This document shows positions 46,628-60,154 of a DNA stretch of 64,000 nt, piece by piece (position 1 is the stretch's first letter; every line of letters begins with the position of its first letter). A program made the translations under genes and the position numbers. The notes beneath the pieces were generated by a model, which had not been told where the DNA came from, ran no database searches, and worked only from the letters and a program-made list of their open reading frames with translations. The stretch is taken from assembly GCA_963693085.1 (NCBI GenBank), contig OY856409.1, forward strand, positions 1,531,578,472-1,531,642,471. The letters are read 5' to 3'. The stretch is from Alisma plantago-aquatica. Taxonomy: Eukaryota > Streptophyta > Magnoliopsida > Alismatales > Alismataceae.

Positions 46628-49161
46628 ATTTAGTGGTATCAGAGCTCTAGGTTCGCTGAGTCTACAGAGACATATGACTAAGGTATCGAGTATGTTCTAA
46701 GTGTACCTCAGTGTATCTTGTAGTGCCTTCTGCTTATGCAGAAGAAGATATATAACTCCAAGATGCCCGGAGAACACGAGGAACGTGTTGCTGAGAACAA
46801 TTTTGCTGCACCAATGGGAGGTGCAAGTGATCTTGCAAGGGAGGAACCAGTGCCTGAAAATCCCCATGTTGATGAAGTCATGAGAGGAAACCCAGATGTT
46901 CATAATCTTTTTGGGCAGCTCATGACCACACTAAGGTATATAGCAGACCCGGTGCCAGCATCAGTACCCCGGGCACCAGCTCCCAATGAGGGATATGGGT
47001 CTGGTAAGACTTTTGAATGACTACGTCATGTCAGAGCCATTGATTTTTGGCTCATTGAATTAGAAAAGGCTTTTAAGATCCTTAGTATCCTGGATGCTGA
47101 CAAAGTTAAACATGTTGTGTACCTTTTGAAGGGTAGTGTTGGACATTGGTGGGCTATATAAGAAATAAAAAGAAATGATGAAGAGATTGGATGGGAGGAA
47201 TTTCGTCGAGAATTCGTTAATAAGTACTTTCCAAGGACTTATTTAGATGAAAAGATCTCACAGTTTGAGAAGATTCGATAGGGATTCATGTCAATAAGTG
47301 AATATGAGGTTAAGTTCATGGAACTTTTATGATTTTTTCCTCAGATGGCTGCTACTGAGGAGGAAAAGATTCGACATTTTGAGAAGGGATTGAATGCTGA
47401 AATGTCTATTCCGGCATCTGCCCTAGAAAGTAGAGAGAAGTTTGCTACATTTGTGGAGTCAATTAGAAGGATAGAAGGTTCTATGATAAAGAAACATAAG
47501 ATAGACCTTAAAAGGAAGTCTAAACAGTCACATGGACAGGGAATTGGTGGTACTAAATAATTAAAGATTTCAGTAGCACTGACTCAACCACAATGTAGTG
47601 CACCCAAGAAACAGTCACCTAAAATGCTTTGAGCTTGTTATAGATGTGGACAGAGAGGACATCTAAGGTGGCAATGCCCAAATAGAAAGAGATGAGGAGA
47701 CTCAACAGACAAGACACTAGATAACTTTTAAAAAGTAGACTTGTCAAGATAGAATTTTCTATTTTTAATTATCTTATATTCCTTACTATAAGAAAGGTAG
47801 TTGTTATCTAGTTCACCTGTATAATCCTTTAAGGATATGAGGAAGAGATAGTAGTATGAAAACTTGTGTTCAGTTTAATATTCTTTTATATGTTTTGAAG
47901 TTTCTCTTTCTTCATAAAGAAAGGGAAGAGATGAAAAAGGAACTCAAAGTAAATCTGGGATAAAAAGTATATTAAATCTAAAGAGATGAAAAATATAAAA
48001 TAAAATAAGTGCATACTACTTTATCTCAGTACTTATATACCCTGGCCAGGTATACAACTATTGATGATAAAGTGAGTATGGAAACTCTTAGACTGTTATC
48101 TTTTTTATTACTCTGATCATGTAGTCATTCTGAGACAATCTAATGAGTATCATGAAATCAAAAAAAATGGGATGAATAAGTATGTCATATCCTAACCATA
48201 AGAAAGAGAAGCCTGAAATAATTTCAGATAAGCATGTTGGTATGAGGAACTAAAAGTATACTCCTCATAAGATAAGAATAAGAATAAGGGAGATTAACCC
48301 TATTCAATAAAGTTGCAAGTATAATAAAGATCTTTCCCATAATGAGGAAATGGGAAATGTGATGAGATCATAAAATGATCATAAACATGCTAGATAATAA
48401 TAAAGAAAGAGGTAATGTTAAGTAATCATCCTTATAAATTCCTATGTTGAAGGCAAGGAACCTAGGAAGAGATAAAGAGTAAATGGCTCTTGAATAGTTG
48501 AAAATACATGAATTAATAAGAGGAATATGAATCCTTATTTTCTTTCTTCTCAGGGACATGACAATCAAGTGGGTCTTAGGACACTTGATGTGCATAAGAT
48601 AAAAATGTTCATGTAATGGATACTTAGAAAAGTATCAGTTTATCCTGGACTTTGGTTCCAAGATGAAGACATATGTAACAATTAATGTTCCAAGATAAAA
48701 GAAAGATACAAATTTTATGTGTTCTCAACACATGTGTTAGATATCAAGGTGAAAGATTATGGTATCTAAGGAATATCATATGGTTTATGTTGGCTACCTA
48801 AAGTGGTCATCTATGAAATTAGTTTGATTATACAAAATAGTATGAACATCATATGTTAGGGGTTTATGCATTGCATAAACATGACATTAATAAATAATGT
48901 ATTATGTTTCTCTAAACAAGAAAAGTGTTGCTTGATACAAAATTGATTCCATAGTCAATGATGAAGAATAGTGCAGCATCTGTCTTGTGTGTTAATTCTA
49001 TGAGAATCTTGTATGGAAGCACTTTGTGTTGATCAAAGTTCTATGGTGTCTCCATATTAAGGAGACGTTATGTGAAGACTAGATAGTATGATGATTGAAT
49101 AACATTGATCTTCCTTTATCTGGGATTTTGGGGACGAAATCCTTGTTAGGGGTTTATAATT
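46628..49161 (+). mobile_element. R5 internal domain
   Basis: 2534 bp. Primer site TGGTATCAGAGC at 46634-46645, seven bases after the LTR. gag pseudogene at 46764-47692. From about 47700 to 49161 the sequence is AT-rich with no protease, RT or integrase motif that I can find in any frame, only short chance ORFs. Confidence 0.85.
46764..47692 (+). pseudogene. Ty3-gypsy gag of R5
   Basis: A single reading frame starting at the ATG at 46764 (MPGEHEER) spans gag without any frameshift but with about seven in-frame stops. Retrotransposon-gag motifs: WLIELEKAF, GHWW, FRREFVNKYFPRTYLDEK, FMSISEYEVKFMELL, RHFEKGLN. The zinc knuckle CYRCGQRGHLRWQC (near 47638-47680) fits C-X2-C-X4-H-X4-C. Gag forms the particle and binds RNA. 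The capsid motifs fit Tekay/Del-type chromovirus gag. The stops (TGA, TAA, TAG) fall at sites where TGG, CAA/CAG or CGA would be expected, consistent with C-to-T and G-to-A decay. Confidence 0.88.
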
Positions 49162-49706
49162 TGTAACATCCCTGACCTGGGTTATGCTTTAACCCAAGGT
49201 GTTTTGATTAAGAAAGATGATTATATGCTTAATCTTATCTTGTGAAAGTAATTAGGGCTCATGAGGAACTTATGTTTCAATTTTGGTCATGTTTGAACAA
49301 TGTTGAAGCAATGTTTGCTTATTTTGGACTAATGTGCAAATTACCCAAGTTAAGGGGTTAACCTACAAAAGTTACATGATAATATGTTCCTATGATGTTG
49401 AGACATCATAATAATGAATATGATGTAGTGGTATGGTTTCCACAAGCTTGGGCACCAAGATAGAGCTTGTTGGATAATGTTTGTGCATTAAAACCCAGTT
49501 TTGGTGTTATGTGCAATTTACCTAAAACCTTTTTTTTTAATTAAGCCAGAGGGTTCTCTATTCATCCCACCCCTCTCTTGTGGGTGAAACCATCAACAAA
49601 AATACATCTCCTGCTTATATGTCCGCAGGTTTGTTCCCCCCCAAATACCAGAAAAAACACCTCACAACCCAAACAAAGAAACAACTACAAAAACATCCAT
49701 GATTCA

Positions 49707-52700
49707 TCAAGCGTCGATCCTCATATGCTGCATATGGATATAGGGCACTCCTCTCTTTTCTAGAATTGCCATATGTCTTATCTTTCTAGGCATTCTACTG
49801 ATGTCTGTGGTGACAATCACCTCTGAAGACCTTCTTCCCCAATGTCCCACTGCTGTCGGGATAGAGTTGATAATCTTATGAACCACTGATCCAGAAACCT
49901 CCGCCCTTTTCAACTTAGATCTTACAGCTCTAACTTGAGCACGCATCCTCCAAGGTTCCTTACTGTTCTTCCATAAAATGTTATAAGTATCAAGATCATC
50001 AAACTCAATGCATGAAATCCTGATCAAATGGTCTCTCACTATCTTCAGTCCAACAAGGACAACTTGTATATACGCCATACTATAATCACTAGCATTCGAC
50101 CATGTAAAGAAGATCATACATATATCTGCGTTATGATTTCTCACCAGTCCTGCGGTCCATCTTCTTCTACCTCCATCTTCACAGATGTTTCTCCCAATGG
50201 TCAGGTTCATCTTTAAGTTGAAAAGATCAGGTCTCGACCATTTGAGAAGCCTGACTTCCTTCATTCCTACCCTAGGCTGTATAATTCCTTCCACCTCCAT
50301 CCTTTCATAAATATCACTGCCTCGGATAAAAGGAAAAACTTTCTTCTTCATCTTGTTATTAACTGCAGTGATCACGTGTTTCCATTCAACTGTGATCTCT
50401 CGTTTTTTATCATCAAAGCGAGCTGCACATCGAATCCTCCATATGCATAAAGGTATCTGAATCGCAATGTAACCTGCAAGACACATGTCCAAACTATTGT
50501 TCAACCCCAAGATACATAGCTTGACAAGCGATACTATGTCCACCGGAGGACCCAAACCAGTTGTCTCAGTGAATTTCGACCAAAGACTTCTAGCAATCTG
50601 GCTATCAAAAAACAAATGATTAGCATCTTCTTCTCGGTGGTCCTCACAGCATACACAACGAGATGCTAGAGGAATACAACATTGAAGTTTGATATTATCA
50701 TCAGTAGAAATTTCTTTTCTCGCTATCTTCCAAACCAGTGCACATGCTCTAGGAAAATTGAGCTTCCACATCTTCCCCAAATCTCTCCACTCTTCTATTC
50801 TCGTGGGTTGCAGAACCTTCTTAACTGACCTCAGAGAAAAAATGCCTCTTCTATCCGGACCCCACACAATGTGGTCATCCGTATTATCAATCCAAGCCCC
50901 TGATTCCTTGATGAGCTCCATACCTCTGTCATTCACAATCTGACTTAAAGAAACCCAGTCACAGCCATGTTCCTCCTCCCAGAAATCATATACCATGAAC
51001 GGCTGTCTTCGATCACTCGCGTAAATGGCATGACTTACTAGTCTTTCTTCACACCACTTCACATCCCAGAAACTGACCTCCCCTCTACCAACCGACCATC
51101 TAAAGTGTGGGAAGATCTTAGGGAATACATCCCACATCTTATTCCATAATGGTGAAGGCTAACTGCTTATCTTAAGATTCTGAGGATAAAATTCATACCT
51201 ACCTGTGTGTGAGTTCGAATACTTCGCTCTGCAGTATGTCGACCATAGTGATCCACTATTGACCACTTCCCTGCAGGCTTTAGCTAGAAACGCTTCATTC
51301 AACCTTCTTAGAGGAACAATATCCAGGCCTCCTTCCTCCTTGGGTGTCGCCACCTTGCTCCAATTAATCCATGATCTACGATCATTGTTCTTTATGTCTG
51401 CCCACAAGAAGTTAGAGAACTTTCTTTCCAATCTGTCCATGATCCCAGCAGGCATCCCAATTGCCGCAGCAGTATACACAGTTATTGACGCCAGAACCTG
51501 AGCAATGAGGAGTCTTCTGCCCGCGAAAGATAACAGTTTCGACTTCCAATTGGCTATCTTCGTGTTCACCTTCTTAACTAAGAAGTCAAAGTCATTGAGT
51601 CTCGATTTACCCTTCGATATTGGGACTCCAAGATAGATGAAAGACTTCACTGATCCATCAATGTCTAAAGATCTTGCAATATCATCTGCAACATGTGAAT
51701 CCGATCCACCTACTACACAAACTGATTTACTTCGGTTTATCATCTGCCCGGTAGCTTTTTCATACGACTCAAACACCTCCTTCACAGCAAGAACCGAGCT
51801 AGAAGATGCATTGAAGAACATAACTATGTCATCAGCATATAGGAGGAGGGTTGGAGCTATAGCGTTGCCTCTCATGTGATAACTCTTGATTTGCTGTCCA
51901 GCCATCATCTCTCTAATTCTTCTACTCAGTAATTCTTCAAAGATTATAAACATAAAAGGAGAAATCGCGTTACCTTGCTTCAAGCCCTTCTCTATCTTGA
52001 AAAAACCTGCGGTTTCATCACCCACTGTGACCGTACTCCATGTATTTTTAAAGAAGTTCATGCAAATATCAACAACGTCTTGTAGGAAACCGAAGGCACA
52101 AAGACACTTTTCTAACACGTTCCAATCAACTCTGTCATAGGCTCTCGACATATCGAATTTCACAATCGCATTCGGAGAGTCATGTCCTTGATTAATATCG
52201 TGTGAAATCTCCTTTGCAAGGCGGATATGATGTGTGATGTCTGTGCCTTTCAGAAAAGCCCCTTGAGAGGGGGAAATCATCTTCATCATCAGCGGAGTCA
52301 GCCTGTTACTAAGTACTCTCGCTAGAATTCTCAACGACAAATTTTCAATGGAAATCGGTCTGAAATCATACCTGAGGTTCTTCGGAGCATCATTCTTAGG
52401 TATAAGAAGGATCCTACTACAAAAAAGACCTCGATGGCACTTCTGTCCTTGAAAGAAAGCTTTGGCCAACACCAAGAAGTCGTTCTTAACCACTACCCAT
52501 GCTTCAGAGAAAAAGGGTAGCGTAAAACCATCTGGCCCGGGCGCCGTGTTACTATCCATCTCCTTTATCGTGTTACTGATCTCTTCCTCTGTGGGAATCA
52601 TCGTAAGGGAGTAGCTGTCATCAGATGATAAAACTTCAGGGATATAATGTAGAAACTGCAAAAGTTCGTCTTCATCAGTACCTCCACCATCTTTGAACAA

Positions 52701-53934
52701 CTCTTTGTAGTGTCTAGCAGCTTCCTCCGCTATGGAAACAGGGTTTGACTCCATTGATCCATCAGGTAGGACCATAGAGCTGACGGTCCTGTGCCTTCTT
52801 CTGTACTTCACAATAGCATGATAGAATTTGGTATTTCTTTCCCCGTCTTCAAGCCAGTTGATCCTTGCCCTCTCTCTCCATAAATTCTCTTCCATGTCAA
52901 GTAGATGAGCAAGTTTAGCTTCAGAGTTCTTTAAACTCAACTCATTAATAGAGACCGGGTTCTCATCAAAGGCCATTTGAGTCGTGTAGATAATGTCCTC
53001 AAGATCTTTGATTCTCTATTTAATATCTCCAATTGTGTTCTTACTCCAATCACGAAGGATACCTCTGACCTTCTTCAACTTTTGACAGAAAACAAAAGAC
53101 GGGTGTCCAACCACTTCTTCTCCCCATGCTTGTTCAATAAGATCTAAGCATCTGTTCTCTTTAAGCCAAGAGGACATGAAAGTAAAGTGGCCTTTCCTCT
53201 TCGTTTTAACTTGCTGTCCAGGAATAGTGACAATGGGACAATGGTCCGAAACTCTCGATCTTGTGAGGTGGACAGATCGAGTAGAAGGTCTCTCCCCCTC
53301 CCATATTCCATTAACTAGCACCCGATCCAACCTCTCCCAAACAGTGGGTGTGAGAATTTGTTTATTTACCCAAGTATAGCGGCTTCCATCATAGCATACC
53401 TCACTCAGCATATTGTCAGCAATCATAGAATTAAAGTCGAACATGTCCTGAAACACGGGGGCGTTGCCACCTCTTTTTTCCCTCGGGTTACTCACTATGT
53501 TGAAGTCCCCTGCAATCATCTTCAAGGTCCGTCACCAAGCACCTGATATCCTCCCATAAAGTTCTTCGTCTCAAAGCATCACTGCTTGCATAAACCGCAG
53601 TGACATAGAAAAAGGAACCATCAACTTTCTCTCCTCTGAAAGTGATATGTTGATCGGTCTTCTTTATCACTGTTGGTCTCAGGTTTGCATCTACATAGCA
53701 CCATATCTTCCCCTCCTCTTCATCGTTGTCCGCTACCCAGTCCAGCCGAACAACATCAAGAAGCTCCTCTGCTACCTCCGCGTGAAGAAACGGTTCAAAT
53801 AAACAGACAATGGCAGGTCTAAATTTACTACAAAGCCTGCTCAACACCCTTCTAGTTGGGTTGTTTGCAGCCCCTCTTATGTTCCAAAAAATAGTTGTAC
53901 TATCCATAAAACTGTGTAAACCAAACATCCTCAT
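49707..53934 (-). pseudogene. LINE ORF2: endonuclease and reverse transcriptase
   Basis: About 1409 codons from the ATG at 53934 (MRMFGLHSF). Domains in order: endonuclease with IFWNIRGAANN, IAGDFNIV and SDHCPIV; RT with FRPISIENLSLRILARVLSNR, FDMSRAYDRVDW, GLKQGNAISPFMF and catalytic YADD; C-terminal zf-RVT-like region with WKLNFPRACALVWKIA and CVCCEDHREEDANHLFF. The protein nicks target DNA and copies the RNA from the nick. Breaks: one frameshift near 53490-53525 and in-frame stops at 53016-53018 and 51159-51161; the segments before and after each stop share one frame. RT core is intact over 605 codons. Confidence 0.95.
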
Positions 53935-53946
53935 CCCCCTCGTCGC

Positions 53947-55720
53947 CTAGCGACTGTTCCACCACCCTTCATCCTCACTATAATCATCAAAACCATGTCT
54001 GTCATCATCAGAAAATCTTCTATACGGATAGTCTCTTCCCCTTCTAGTTCTCGTGTTAGAGCTATATATGTTATGATTGTTAAGGATCGATCGCCCTCTG
54101 TTTTTATCAGTCCTTCTAACCCTGCTCGTTCTATCAAATTCAAAGTCGATGTAGTCGTCCAACCTTCTATTATGAAGGATCCTTCTATGACCTTCTTCAT
54201 CAACAATGAGTCTTCTCTGAGGATTATCATCTCTATGATAATACCTTCTAGGTGATGGGTCTCTCTTTCGTCCTTCTTCCCTTCTATCATCTTCCCTCAT
54301 ACGGGAACCATTCTCCACATTTAATTCAGTTGTGTTAGTATCCATCGTCTTCTGAGCTCCATCATTTACTAGGTTGATGATCTCATGTTGCTTCTCGGTT
54401 CCATACAACACCTCGTGAGGAATCTCAAGTTCCACCCCTAACTCAGTGAAGGTGAACCTGTTCGCTCCCACTGGTCCCCTCGCCACCATGCCTAAATGAA
54501 TGGTAGTTCTTCTGTTCCCATAAGTGAGGTTAATGAATTGAGGAACGTCTTCACTAAAGGCTTCTACTTGGATTAGAAATCCTGATATGTCATACGTGTC
54601 CCTCTGCCAATCAGAAATATGAACAATCTTACCAAAAGGTTTAATCATAGCTTCCATAGATTCATCATCTCTGCATATCAACGGCATATCCATCACCCAA
54701 AACTAGAATGATTCTTTCTTACAGTGTCTCTCTCCCAGTAGCATATGACTTGTACTAATCTTCAAACCACGAAACAAAGGCAAACCTTTGTCAGCCATGT
54801 CTTTCGCCTCTTCAGGACAAGAAAAGAAAGCTACCGCCTTTTTGTTAGCACTCCTATACAGGTCTGCTGCTGATGGCCACCATCTGCGAAGGAATGGATG
54901 TAGCTATGTCCATGTAATACTATTCGGCCATGTTATTTTGATTGCTCGCTTCAAAGCTGTATCTCTGCTCATTCTCCTGTCATCATCCATCCCTAAATCA
55001 ACATTTATCCTCTTCGGCATGTGTTGAGGAGCTCCCCTCGCTAGCACACCAATTGGCGGAGTCGGTAAAGGTTGAAACGTCCTGTTGGACTGCAAGTTCG
55101 GAGCTTGATACTGGATCCTCTTCTGCTGACAGCGCGCGGCAACATGGCCTGGTTGGCGGCATTGATAACACACCTTGCTTTTCCAACACTGTGATTGCCA
55201 ATGCCCTCTCCCAAGACACCTAAAACAAGTGTCATGTGGTACTCCATATAGTTGCGTTCTCCTAGGCATGCTTTCTCGATTGCTCCTCAGTCTGTTTCTG
55301 TTGTTGGGGTGACTCCTGTCGTTCCACGATCCTTGGAATCTCTTCACTGCCGTTCATATTGTCGTGCCTTTCCTGCTCCAACCTATGCCCTTCTAGTGAC
55401 TCTTCCTCTCTTCTGTTCTGAGTCCCCGATGGATATCCTCTATCCATATTGACCTCTCCATGTTCCTTCTGGGTTGCATTATCATCAACCACTATGCCTG
55501 CATCTTCCCGCAGTGTAACTGTCTCCAAAGAGACAAAAGCCTGCCCATCCGTCTCTTTCTGACGATCATCTTCTTCATGTTGAGACAAGAACCGTTTTCC
55601 AGATTGAAGGGTCCCTGACTGTGTCGCGCTTTCATGAGGGACTTGTTCCAGCAGCATCTGTGGTGGCGGCGATCTCAGAATATTCCTCAGATCCGGGAGT
55701 ATCGCCTCTGGTTGCACCAT
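53947..55720 (-). pseudogene. LINE ORF1: nucleic-acid-binding protein
   Basis: About 590 codons from the ATG at 55720 (MVQPEAIL), upstream of ORF2. The N-terminal third is Gln/Glu-rich. Two knuckles follow in a row, CFRCLGRGHWQSQC and CYQCRQPGHVAARC (near 55140-55230), then a fold with AVAFFSCPEEAKDMA, then DISGFLIQVEAF and an Arg/Asp-rich tail. ORF1 proteins coat LINE RNA. Breaks: one frameshift between about 55262 and 55347 and stops at 54904 and near 54705. The stop codon at 53947-53949 is followed by 12 bases, in the same frame, before the ORF2 ATG. Confidence 0.85.
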
Positions 55721-57112
55721 AGAAGATGTGAACCGATCTCTACGTTCAAGGACGTATTGCTGAGCGTGATACTCTCACACGCTCTGCCGAGTAACCCTTC
55801 TGAGAAGGGGATACTACAGCATCGTTCTCCAACTATCAGGCCACAGATTTTCTTCACGTACCTTTGGAAGAAAACCTTCTATCTCCTCCTATAGCAAAGG
55901 TTTATCCGTCAGCGATCGTCGAAAACATTGGAAAGATGTTAGGGGGTGGACTCCGGAGGGCAGAGTGCCCACCCGGAGGGTGTGTCGGCGGCCGCCGCCG
56001 GCGGAAGGTCGGATCTTTCTTGGATCTCACGCTAATCAGCCGCCGCCCTCAAACCCTCAACTTTCCATCTTCAATCAATGTTCTGATTCTTAAGGTTCAA
56101 TATGAAAATTACCACTTCAATAAGGTTCCTAATGTTTCTTGACATCATGTAGAGAAAATAAAATGAGAGGGGCGCCTCATTTGAATTAAGTTGGAGGAGA
56201 GAGAATCTTGATATTAAAATAATCAAGATTTAATCCTAATTGAAACCCTAATTCAATTTTAGTGCAAAAATAAATATATTAATTGAAGAGACCTTCAACC
56301 AAAAGTTGGAGGATGAATTTTCAAAGTGGTTGGACAAGCTTAAGCCTTGCAAAGGCACAAGTATATCCTAAGGAGGTGAAAACTCCACTCACCTTATTAT
56401 AAGAAAAAGAATTTCCACTCAAATATGGATATTAATATTATAAGGGTAAAGGTGCTTAATTTCTTTTCCTTTAAAGCTTGGATAATGAAGAGGTTTTGCA
56501 ATATAATTAAGGTGGCTTAGTGGCCAAGGAGTTAAGGGGGAAGTGGTGGAAATAATTTTTGTAAATAAAGGAATTAATTCCATTTTCTCTTTCCTTGGAA
56601 ATTCCTTATACATATCCCATTTCCAACCCACTTAAGGACCTTTCTTGGAAATTTCTTTTCTCTTCTTGCCTTGGATGACCACGAGAGATCAGGGGAGTAG
56701 GAGAAGGACGCCCCCAACCTGTTGGTAAGTTCTTGACCCTCGTTCTTCATGATTTCATGGTAGAAATCACAAAACAATGCTTGATTCTTTCATTTCTTCA
56801 CTCCATCTTTAACCCTAGCCAATATTTTCACCCAAAAGCTTGAGGACGAGCCTAGGGGGAGTTGCAAAAGCTTGATCCACCATTATTGCCATGAGCTTGG
56901 AGCTTTGGAGCTCAATTGGAGGCGGGTTTTATAACTTGAACCCTTGATTTTGTTATTGCATTCAATTCCTTATCAAATAATAATCATTTCTTCATTCACA
57001 ATAATTGATTTAGTTAATTGATGCAAACTCCATGGAAATCACAAAAGATTTCGTGAGTTTAGATCTTGATGATTACATCATCATAACCACACACCTCCCC
57101 ATATATCTAGGC

Positions 57113-58255
57113 CAAACGGTTTCAATTAAAATGTTCAAACGGTTTCAAACCGTTTAAGGGCAAACGGTTTCACCAAACTGAATGAAAGCAAACGGTTTCA
57201 AACTGTTTGGGGGCGTTTACCATGGTTGACCATTTGGAAATTTGTTGATAATGATGTTGGTTAATGACCCACTAATTATAATTGATTAGTTCCAATTGGT
57301 TCATGAGTTTAAGGACAATCAATCACCAAACCCTAATTGGGTTAAGTGCTGATTTCTAATTTGATTGAGTTAGAACTTTGGGTTGATTGACCCAAATAGT
57401 TTCAAAACCATTTGGGGGTCACCCAAATGGTCTCAAGACCGTTTGAGGGTCACCCAAGACCATTTTGAGGTCTATGGTTGAGTATGGTTGGGTATTTGAA
57501 GATCTAAAGATACCAAATTGATTTGCAATCAAATGTTGATTTAATGATCAAACCAATGACTCAAACCCTAATTGAATGTCATGGATTTTGATGATAAGAT
57601 GGGCAAACGATCTCAAGACCGTTTGGAGGTCATCCAAACGACCTCAAGACCTTTTGAGGTCAGGTCATGTCCAATTTGTATGGTGACCCAATAATTTTAA
57701 GGCAACTAGTTTCACATTGATTAATAGTGAAGGTTCATTGATCTTAAACCCTAATCCAATTGATTCTAAACCCTAATTGATGATCAAATGAGGGTTAAAT
57801 CAGTTGAAGGATGATCTATTAATATCATATGAAGTGTGGTGTTAGGATCAATTGATGAGTGGTTATATGAATTCAATCGATGAGGGAATCAATATTGCAA
57901 ACCCTAAATCAATATGATTGGTGGAGACCATATTTGGTGCATTCAGTTTTGAGGAGGTTTGGACCAAAAGGTCTCAAGACCGTTTGAGTCCAAATGGTCT
58001 CAAGACCATTTGGGACCAAACGATCCCAAACCGGTTAAGGCTCAAACAGTTTCAATCTCCAACTTTGTCAAACAGTTTCAAGTGCTACTTTACCAAACGG
58101 TTTCAAGCCATATGACCAAGACCGTTTGAAGGTCTAAACGGTCTTAGACCATTTGAAGGTATTATAAGCAAGACCGTTTGAGGTCTGGATGGTCAATACC
58201 ATTTGAGGTCTAGGTTACCAAGATCGTTTGGAAGGTAATTAACCAAATCATATGA
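57113..58255 (+). repeat. CAAACGG/CCGTTTG inverted-repeat cluster, R5 right LTR
   Basis: Counterpart of 30294-31435. Example hairpin: AAACGGTTT-C-AAACCGTTT at 57137-57155. Relative to the left LTR it lacks one 27-bp segment near the start and has an extra GGTCTCAAGACC-type unit near 57990-58012, so units have been lost and gained since insertion. Confidence 0.85.
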
Positions 58256-60154
58256 ACACTCAAAGTGGGTAAAGGTCAATTGTTTAATTGAACATTTCAT
58301 GATGTGAACCAAAGGTGATTATAATAATTGTACCCTTAAATGATATAGGATGATTAATACCCTATAGATAATTAATCTCTAATGATCATGAAAGTAATAA
58401 CACAATGGATTAAGTGTCAATTCTTCATTCAAGTTAAGTTGACTTAGTCTAATCAACTTTGAAGTAGGTATCATCTTATAGAGGATGAGAAAGAGAGAAC
58501 TTCCTACATGAATGATAATCATGTAATGGATAAGCTTCAACACCTTCAACATGAATGAATACGTAATTAGGGTACGATCCTTAATAAAGAGATCATGAAA
58601 CCCTAATCAAGAAGGTTGTTGAGCCCTAACCCAAATCTAGGGCAATATCAGATGTAACCTAAATCAAGGGTAATATTGTGACTCTAAATCAGGATGATAA
58701 CATGAGAAACCCTAATTGAGGGTGAATCCATGAGAAACTCTAATTAAGGGTGATGATATGAGAAACCCTAATTGGAGTGAATAGTAAACCCTAATTGTGG
58801 ATTATGGAATGAGAAACTCTGATCTAGAGTAATACCATATAAATCCCTAAATTAGAATGATGTCATATAGAATCCCTAATGGAATGATGTGATGTAAGAA
58901 TCAATCCAAAATGATGCCATGTAATGATACCATGATATCTAAAACCCTAGTGATGGTATAATAGCCAATATACTAAAGTGGGGTGTGTCTAATATAATCA
59001 AGTAAGATGAGAATGTTACAACTATGTAGGATAAGATAGATGAACCATATGAATGGTAATGTGGTTATTCTAATGAATAAGGGTCTAAGAAACAAGATGA
59101 TGCCTAGATCTTATATATCCAACTTTATACATGTGTAATAACCCTACATACCTTACAATGATTAGGACATGAAACTCTTAGGAATGATGTATGCAATACT
59201 AAATAATGATGTGGATAACATCCTAAGAGTTGGAACATCTAAAGTGGTGGATAATGGTTTATCATATATTCTATAATGCCTAACTATTGGATAAGTCCAT
59301 ATCATTAAAGATAGTTGGACAATTCTAATATGTAACCTATGCACCATATGATGAAAGTGAAAAGTTAGAGGATGAAGTATTAAGAGGGAAATACCTTAAT
59401 ACAAGGTTAGTTGATTAATTTAAGTAAGATGGAAGTGAAAAGAAAGTAATACATCAAGACATGATAGATATCACATTCATCATTTTAGGGTAGGCATTCC
59501 TTGATGAACCTCTAATCCACTATTCTTGGATAAGAAACACACGAAGTGTGTGTTATGAAATTGTTACAATAAAGATATAATGAACTCAATGTACTGTGAT
59601 AAATGTTGATTAATATACTTTGAGAATGGGGTTAAGCCAAATCAATGAGTATGATGTAATCATACCATGATAAGGATGAGAAATGAACTCATGCCTTAAA
59701 TTGTTGATCATTAATGATATATGATGAGAATACTGATCATAAGCATATACTTATGATATTTTTGAATGCTCCTAGAGGTGTGAAGTAATATATTAGAGCT
59801 AAACTAATAATGTGAGCATGAAACCCTAAGCAATGAGAGATGGGAAAAAACCCTTACCCTAAATTGGGTAATGGGACATGAGAAACCCCAAAGTGATGTG
59901 AATAGTAACCCCTAACCCTATTAAGAAAAAAGTGGTGTTACTATTATATTACATGAGATAAAATGATTTTGTTTCCTAGTGATAGGTGACAAGATGTTGA
60001 ATGACCCTATGAGCCATATGATTAGATGTTGCCTAATGAGAGGTGACAAGATGCTTTATGGGCTTTATGAGCCATGAGAACAATTGTAGCATAGTAAGAG
60101 GCACCAAGATGATTAATGATGGGTCGAAGGAATTTATATTCCATGATCCATGTA

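Larger units (their letters stand above)
49531..56088 (-). mobile_element. L1-clade LINE, nearly full length, inactivated
   Basis: A T-run at 49529-49538 is the poly(A) tail of a minus-strand element. Reading leftward from about 56088: GC-rich 5' UTR, ORF1 with two CCHC knuckles, then ORF2 with AP-type endonuclease, reverse transcriptase and a C-terminal Cys/His region. About 6.5 kb, a normal full length for plant L1. Comparison with the R5 left LTR (29270-29290) locates both junctions, but I cannot identify a clear target duplication. It interrupts the right LTR of R5. Three breaks in ORF1 and three in ORF2 make it inactive. Confidence 0.93.

Noticed and set aside
49521..56100. Target-site duplication for the LINE
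   Set aside because: Left flank CTAAAACCT and right flank CTTAAGGTTC give no convincing match; only a few bases could be shared, so none is reported.
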